Assembly: GCF_003034915.1 (NCBI RefSeq)
Contig: NZ_PZJX01000053.1
Span: 1 to 64,000 of the forward strand
DNA: 64,000 bases
Reading direction: 5' to 3'
Origin: Mesorhizobium helmanticense
Lineage (GTDB): Bacteria; Pseudomonadota; Alphaproteobacteria; Rhizobiales; Rhizobiaceae
Numbering within the stretch: the stretch's first letter is position 1; every line of letters begins with the position of its first letter. The notes under the pieces were generated by a model, which worked only from the letters and a program-made list of their open reading frames with translations, had not been told where the DNA came from and did not search any database. The position numbers and the translations under genes are program-made. Positions 60,078-64,000 of this stretch are shown in pieces.

Positions 60078-61673
60078 TTAAGCGTCATTGTCCTCGAGCG
60101 CCCGGCGCATGCGCCTGATCACCGCGGCGCGGCCCCGTTCGTCGGCTCCGGCGCCTACCGCCTCGTTGATGTCCAGGAGAAGTCTTGAAAGGTCATTGTG
60201 CCAGTCGAGGCGAGCAACCTTTTCCGGCCTCAGACGGCGCGGCTCGTTGGTCTCGACCGGCAAACTGCCGCTGAGCGTCAATTGGAAGGCATCATCCAGC
60301 CGCGGCATGATGATCCTGTCGTCGGGGATCATCGATCGCAGTCGCTCGCTGAAACCACGTAGCCCTTCTTCCTCGCCATGCGTCAGGAATACCACCTGCT
60401 TCACCGGACTTCTGGCCTCGACCCAGGCGACCAGTTCGGCGGCATCGGCGTGGCCGGAATAGAGGTCGAACAGGCTGATATGCGCCTTGACCTCGACCTC
60501 TTCACCTTGGATGCGCACACGCCGCGCCCCGTCGAGCAGCACCCTGCCGAGCGTTCCTTGGGCCTGGTACCCCGCGATCATCACTGTAGCGTTCCGGCGC
60601 CAGAGATTGGCCTTGAGATGATGACGGATACGCCCAGCATCGCACATACCGCTGGCGGCGATCACCACGAAGAAGCCGGTCAGGCGATTGATCGCCTTAC
60701 TCTGTTCCACCGTCTCGGTGAAGCGCAGCTCCTTCGAGCTGAGGGCCTGGCGCAAGACGTCGCCCTGTTCGATGTCGTCGGCGTGCCGTTCGAAAACCGC
60801 GCTGGCGCGTGTGGCCAGCGGCGAGTCTACGAAGACCGGCGCCGTCGGCACGGCACCGGTCTGCATGAGCAGGTGGAGGTCGACCAGCAGCTCCTGCGTC
60901 CGCTCGACCGCGAAGGATGGAATGATCAGCGGGCCGCTGGCCGCGGCTGCGCCACGAACGATGTCGCCGAGCATGGATCGCCGTTGTTCGGGCGAGACGT
61001 CTGGCCGGTCCCGATCGCCATAGGTCGATTCGCAGATGAGATAGTCTACACCGGCCGGACCTTCCGGATCGGTCTGCAGCAACTTGTGGCCAGGCCCGAT
61101 ATCGCCTGAAAACAAAATCCGCATCGGGGTCTTCTGATGATCTAGATCGATCTCGAGTTCGACCGAGGCGGAGCCGAGTAAATGGCCGGCGTTCCAGAAG
61201 CGTCCGCGAAGGCCATCGGCTATGGTTGTCCAATCGCCGTATTCCAGGGCCCGGAACAAGGTCATGCAGGCAGCCGCATCCTGAAGGCTGTAGATCGGCT
61301 CGACCAACGGCCTTCCGCGCTGCGCATTGCGGCGGTTCAGTTGCTCGACCTCCATTTCCTGGATATGCGCCGCGTCCGGCAGCATCACCGAGCAAAGATC
61401 GATGGTGGCGCGGGTCGTGTGGATCGGGCCGGAAAAGCCCTGTTTGACCAGTTTCGCCAAAAGGCCACTGTGATCGATATGCGCGTGCGTCAGGATGACG
61501 GCGTCGATCGCCTCCGGCGGGAACGGGAACGGGCCATAGTTCAGTTCCCGCTCCGACTTCGATCCCTGGAACAGGCCGCAGTCGACGAGAACCCGCCAGC
61601 GAGGCGTTTCGATCTCATAGCATGAGCCGGTGACGCCGTGGGCCGCGCCATGGAAGCGCAGAACCGGATCCAT
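60078..61673 (-). CDS. metallo-beta-lactamase/beta-CASP RNase-like protein
   Basis: Protein of 531 residues of the MBL-fold, beta-CASP family (CPSF/Ysh1-like): ILTHAHIDHSGLLAKL holds the zinc ligands, then CDAGRIRHHLK and a C-terminal RMMBL-type segment (ISLFDLYSGHADAAELVAWVEARSP). Such proteins cleave RNA or process other substrates; the role here is not known. ATG 61673 is chosen from the family start; the frame continues to 61691. It lies between the stress protein and phosphoketolase genes. Confidence 0.87.
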   Translation of the reverse strand: MDPVLRFHGAAHGVTGSCYEIETPRWRVLVDCGLFQGSKSERELNYGPFPFPPEAIDAVILTHAHIDHSGLLAKLVKQGFSGPIHTTRATIDLCSVMLPDAAHIQEMEVEQLNRRNAQRGRPLVEPIYSLQDAAACMTLFRALEYGDWTTIADGLRGRFWNAGHLLGSASVELEIDLDHQKTPMRILFSGDIGPGHKLLQTDPEGPAGVDYLICESTYGDRDRPDVSPEQRRSMLGDIVRGAAAASGPLIIPSFAVERTQELLVDLHLLMQTGAVPTAPVFVDSPLATRASAVFERHADDIEQGDVLRQALSSKELRFTETVEQSKAINRLTGFFVVIAASGMCDAGRIRHHLKANLWRRNATVMIAGYQAQGTLGRVLLDGARRVRIQGEEVEVKAHISLFDLYSGHADAAELVAWVEARSPVKQVVFLTHGEEEGLRGFSERLRSMIPDDRIIMPRLDDAFQLTLSGSLPVETNEPRRLRPEKVARLDWHNDLSRLLLDINEAVGAGADERGRAAVIRRMRRALEDNDA

Positions 61674-61702
61674 GCCGCGACCGCCTTGCATGTCGCCGCG
61701 CC

Positions 61703-62539
61703 CTAGTGCGAGAGCAGGACAGGCAGGCGCGGATCCGCGAGAACACCCTCGGTCGCGCCGCCGAGCACGAAGTCCCTGACACGCGAATGACCGTATCCAC
61801 CCATGACCAGCAGCTTGCAGCCGATCTTCAGGGCGTATTCCTGGAGAGCGGCGGCGATCGAAAGGTCACCGGCCTGGATCGAAGCGGTTTCGACCGTCAG
61901 CCCGCGTGTCCTCAGGCCCTCGGCAAGACGCTCTCCGATGTCTTTTCCGGGCAGCGGCTTTTCATCGGTCACACTGACGACCGTCACCTTGGAAGAGCGT
62001 TCCAGGAACGGCCGCGCGTCGGCGACGGCCCGCGCCGCCACGCGGCTGCCGTCCCAGGCGATGACGACATGGTCAAGCGCGCCGACATCCGTTGCCTCGC
62101 GAAGCAGCAGTGTCGGCCGGCCTGCGCCGAACAGCAGAGCCTCGGCAGTCATGCGCGCCGTCTGATTGTCCGGTGCCATGCCGACCAGACAGAGATCGAA
62201 GTAACGGCATTGTTTTGCGGCCTCATCGCCCATCAGGGCCGGCGCAGCCGCGATCTCCTGCGTGGTCACGGTCACCGCGCCCTCTGAGGCCTCCTTGGCA
62301 ACCGCTTCAAGCAGGACCTTGCCATGCTTGCGGCTGGTCGCCTCGACCTCCCGGATCTTGGTGGGAAGGTCGAGCAGGTAGCTCGAGAGCGCGTTCGAAA
62401 CGTCTGGAATATCGACGTTGACGGCTATTGCGTGAAGGGTTGAGCCGAGTTGCTTGGCGACGGCAACTGCGTTTACCGCTGCTGCCGGGGAGTTTGCCTC
62501 TGGATAGGTCGCCAGACAGAGGACTGCCATAAGCTTCAT
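61703..62539 (-). CDS. universal stress protein, two UspA domains
   Basis: Protein of 278 residues with two Usp domains and the C-terminal ATP-binding signature GGYGHSRVRDFVLGGATEGVLADPRLPVLLSH. ATG 62539 follows AAAGGCG. It leads the operon with the MBL protein, phosphoketolase and ackA. A box of the TTGCG/ATCAA hybrid type lies about 77 bases upstream. Confidence 0.9.
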   Translation of the reverse strand: MKLMAVLCLATYPEANSPAAAVNAVAVAKQLGSTLHAIAVNVDIPDVSNALSSYLLDLPTKIREVEATSRKHGKVLLEAVAKEASEGAVTVTTQEIAAAPALMGDEAAKQCRYFDLCLVGMAPDNQTARMTAEALLFGAGRPTLLLREATDVGALDHVVIAWDGSRVAARAVADARPFLERSSKVTVVSVTDEKPLPGKDIGERLAEGLRTRGLTVETASIQAGDLSIAAALQEYALKIGCKLLVMGGYGHSRVRDFVLGGATEGVLADPRLPVLLSH

Positions 62540-63297
62540 CTGATTTCGCCTTTATTGGTGCAGCCCAAATGGCCATCGTTCGCGACATTTGTAGTCCCAA
62601 GGGACGAGCCCGGCTTTGATCCACCGCAAACGCGCCTCCCCTGGATGATTGCGCGCGCGCCGGTGCCCCACCGATATCGCCCGCCCGTCGTTGCGCCTGG
62701 CGATAACGGCCAGAACGCAATCGCGTGACGAAAACCGTCGCGTCGTTTCTGGAAATTGTCCCGGCTGCGGGAAAGATTATGCCCATCGCTATTGTTGGAG
62801 CGAATGTGGTCTCTGTCAGACATCAATGCCCAAGCCGAAGACACGACGACGATGGGCGCCGGCGATCACCCCGATCCAAGCCAGTTCGGGCGCGTCTCTA
62901 AAATCAAGAACATGCGGTGATGCTATCAGACAGAGCCCAAGTACAACCTCAGCCCATTCCCTGCTGGCAGTTATCCTACTGGGGTGGTGTGCTGAGAGTT
63001 CTGCAAATTCGCTGAGAGAGGGCGGTCACGGCAGATCCGACACGGGAAGGTGAAGGACAAGACCGTCATCGCATTGGTGCCGATCTTGCACCGGAAGCTC
63101 AGATCTACCATGTTCTTCGCGCATGGAAGGCGGCCTTCGGGACGTCGAGCATATTCTTCAGCGGAACAAGTGGCAGTCAGTCGGCAACAATTGCACAGAG
63201 GTCGACAAGCTGGGGTCGAGGACAAGCTGGCCAACAGGTGAGCCACGGGCGAAGGTTGCCGCCCAGCGCCTAGCAACAGCTGCAGAGGAACAATCTC
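62540..63297. other. intergenic stretch, mostly without recognised features
   Basis: About 760 bases between the stress protein operon and the sugar dehydrogenase gene. It holds a hybrid FNR-like box at 62616-62629, which is the likely promoter site of the operon on the minus strand. The remaining short frames are not supported. The 62840-63290 part, of less regular base use, contains nothing I recognise. Confidence 0.5.
62616..62629. promoter_or_regulatory. hybrid FNR/NnrR-like box upstream of the stress protein-phosphoketolase operon
   Basis: TTGAT-CCAC-CGCAA on the plus strand, read as TTGCG-GTGG-ATCAA on the minus strand, the same hybrid form as the box at 33251-33264. It lies about 77 bases before the start of the stress protein. 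Confidence 0.45.
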
Positions 63298-64000
63298 ATG
63301 CGAAACATAAATCAGGCATCTCTAACCGGACACCGACAAAGCTGGTCTATCGCTTCTCGTGCCGCGATTGTATCGATAATCTTCGCAGTGGCCGGGAACG
63401 CTTCCGCGCAGGATTTCAACTTGGCGCCGCCCAATGCCGTAGACCAGCAGCCGGCGTTCCCAGGTCAGACGCGCGCTCCGGTAATCAACGACAGCACCCA
63501 GTTGATCAGCACCGTGGTCGCGGAAGGCCTTGAGAACCCTTGGGGCATGGCGGAGTTGCCGGATGGCGGATGGCTTGTAACGGAACGCCCTGGACGCATG
63601 CGCCTTGTGCGACCCGACGGGACAGTGTCTGAGCCGATCCAGGGGGTACCTGAGGTCGTGGCGCAAGGCCAAGGCGGGCTCCTCGATGTGGCCGTTCGCG
63701 ATGATTTCAATGAGTCTCGGCGGGTCTGGTGGAGTTTCTCTCAGCCCCGTGGCGCTGAGGGTAATGCGACGGCTGTCGCGACTGGGGTTCTGTCGGCCGA
63801 TGGCGCGGCTCTGAGCGAGGTGCGGGTCGTCTTTCAACAGCAGCCGGCATGGCGGTCGAACTACCATTTCGGATCGCGCCTTGTCTTCGACCGCGACGGC
63901 GCATTGTTTGCTACAACGGGTGAACGAGGCCAGCGGCAGTTGGCTCAAGACGTCGGCACGCATCTTGGCAAGGTCATCAGGATCAATCCGGATGGAGGCT
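63298..64000 (+). CDS. PQQ-dependent sugar dehydrogenase family protein (incomplete at window edge)
   Basis: About 234 residues are visible; the frame is open at the right edge. After a signal region (IVSIIFAVAGNASAQ) it continues with VVAEGLENPWGMAELPDGGWLVTERPGRMRLV, GQGGLLDVAVRDDFNESRRVWWSFSQ, NYHFGSRLVFDRDGALFATTGERG, and LGKVIRINPDG, typical of the glucose/sorbosone dehydrogenase beta-propeller. The substrate is unknown, and the rest of the protein lies outside the window. Confidence 0.87.
   Translation, partial: MRNINQASLTGHRQSWSIASRAAIVSIIFAVAGNASAQDFNLAPPNAVDQQPAFPGQTRAPVINDSTQLISTVVAEGLENPWGMAELPDGGWLVTERPGRMRLVRPDGTVSEPIQGVPEVVAQGQGGLLDVAVRDDFNESRRVWWSFSQPRGAEGNATAVATGVLSADGAALSEVRVVFQQQPAWRSNYHFGSRLVFDRDGALFATTGERGQRQLAQDVGTHLGKVIRINPDGG

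Noticed and set aside
62565..62844. Minus-strand frame of about 100 residues upstream of the stress protein at 61703-62539
   Set aside because: No family, no ribosome binding site, and it overlaps the likely promoter with the hybrid box.
1..64000. tRNA, rRNA, CRISPR arrays, insertion sequences or prophage genes
   Set aside because: No cloverleaf-like tRNA, rRNA segment, regularly spaced direct repeats, transposase or integrase sequence was recognised by reading; a dedicated search was not possible.

Overview
The window looks like a chromosomal or symbiotic-plasmid segment of a GC-rich alphaproteobacterium of the order Hyphomicrobiales, most likely a Mesorhizobium or near relative. This is inferred from the gene set (fixLJ, fixK, an fnrN-type regulator, fixNOQP-fixGHIS, copper nitrite reductase with pseudoazurin and NnrS), from the closeness of FixL and FixK to the rhizobial proteins, and from RIME-like palindromic intergenic elements. 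No rRNA, tRNA, CRISPR array, intact insertion sequence, phage gene or replication origin was recognised.

Layout. 0.4-3.8 kb: an AcoR-like regulator without an AAA+ domain, then aldehyde dehydrogenase, a DUF779 protein and a DUF1858 protein. 3.8-9.9 kb: a nitrite/NO block with an NnrR-like regulator, NnrS, pseudoazurin, NirK, NirV, a group III truncated hemoglobin and a small potassium-channel-like protein; the azurin and nirK promoters carry TTTGCG-N4-CGCAAA boxes. 9.9-21.3 kb: hemN, fnrN, a hemerythrin-like protein, and the complete cbb3 oxidase (ccoNOQP) and its maturation genes (ccoGHIS). 21.1-39 kb: many small operons, most preceded by a TTGAT-N4-ATCAA type FNR/FixK box: truncated hemoglobin-ubiM, CBS-BON protein, DUF6455 protein, phasin-cytochrome c-SDR, FMN-binding protein, universal stress protein, cytochrome c and APH/P-loop kinase, PatZ-like acyl-CoA ligase, DUF302, a metal P-type ATPase with thioredoxin, and fixK. 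39.1-46.2 kb: a membrane redox module (cytochrome b561, an FMN-binding protein with a frameshift, ApbE, and an NqrB/RnfD-like membrane domain fused to a flavin reductase) next to a two-component system with a PepSY protein. 46.3-62.6 kb: mgtA-type ATPase, stress proteins, fixLJ, a solitary groEL, and a phosphoketolase-acetate kinase operon. The right end enters a PQQ-type sugar dehydrogenase that is cut by the window edge.

How it fits together. FixL/FixJ would sense low oxygen and activate fixK; FixK and FnrN would act through the TTGAT-type boxes to switch on the high-affinity cbb3 oxidase, anaerobic haem synthesis and a set of stress, metal and fermentation functions, while NnrR would control nitrite reduction and NO handling through the TTGCG-type boxes. 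The dense run of such boxes is the strongest signal in the window and suggests a low-oxygen regulon island. Phosphoketolase and acetate kinase would provide substrate-level ATP when respiration is limited.

Signs of rearrangement: four copies of a two-hairpin element that in three cases supplies the stop codon of the gene before it (in one case of both convergent neighbours); a duplicated segment (24.7-25.1 kb and 52.3-52.8 kb) with one SDR copy decayed; and a deletion junction near 56.12 kb where a remnant of the 38.4 kb acetyltransferase gene meets a truncated P-type ATPase gene.
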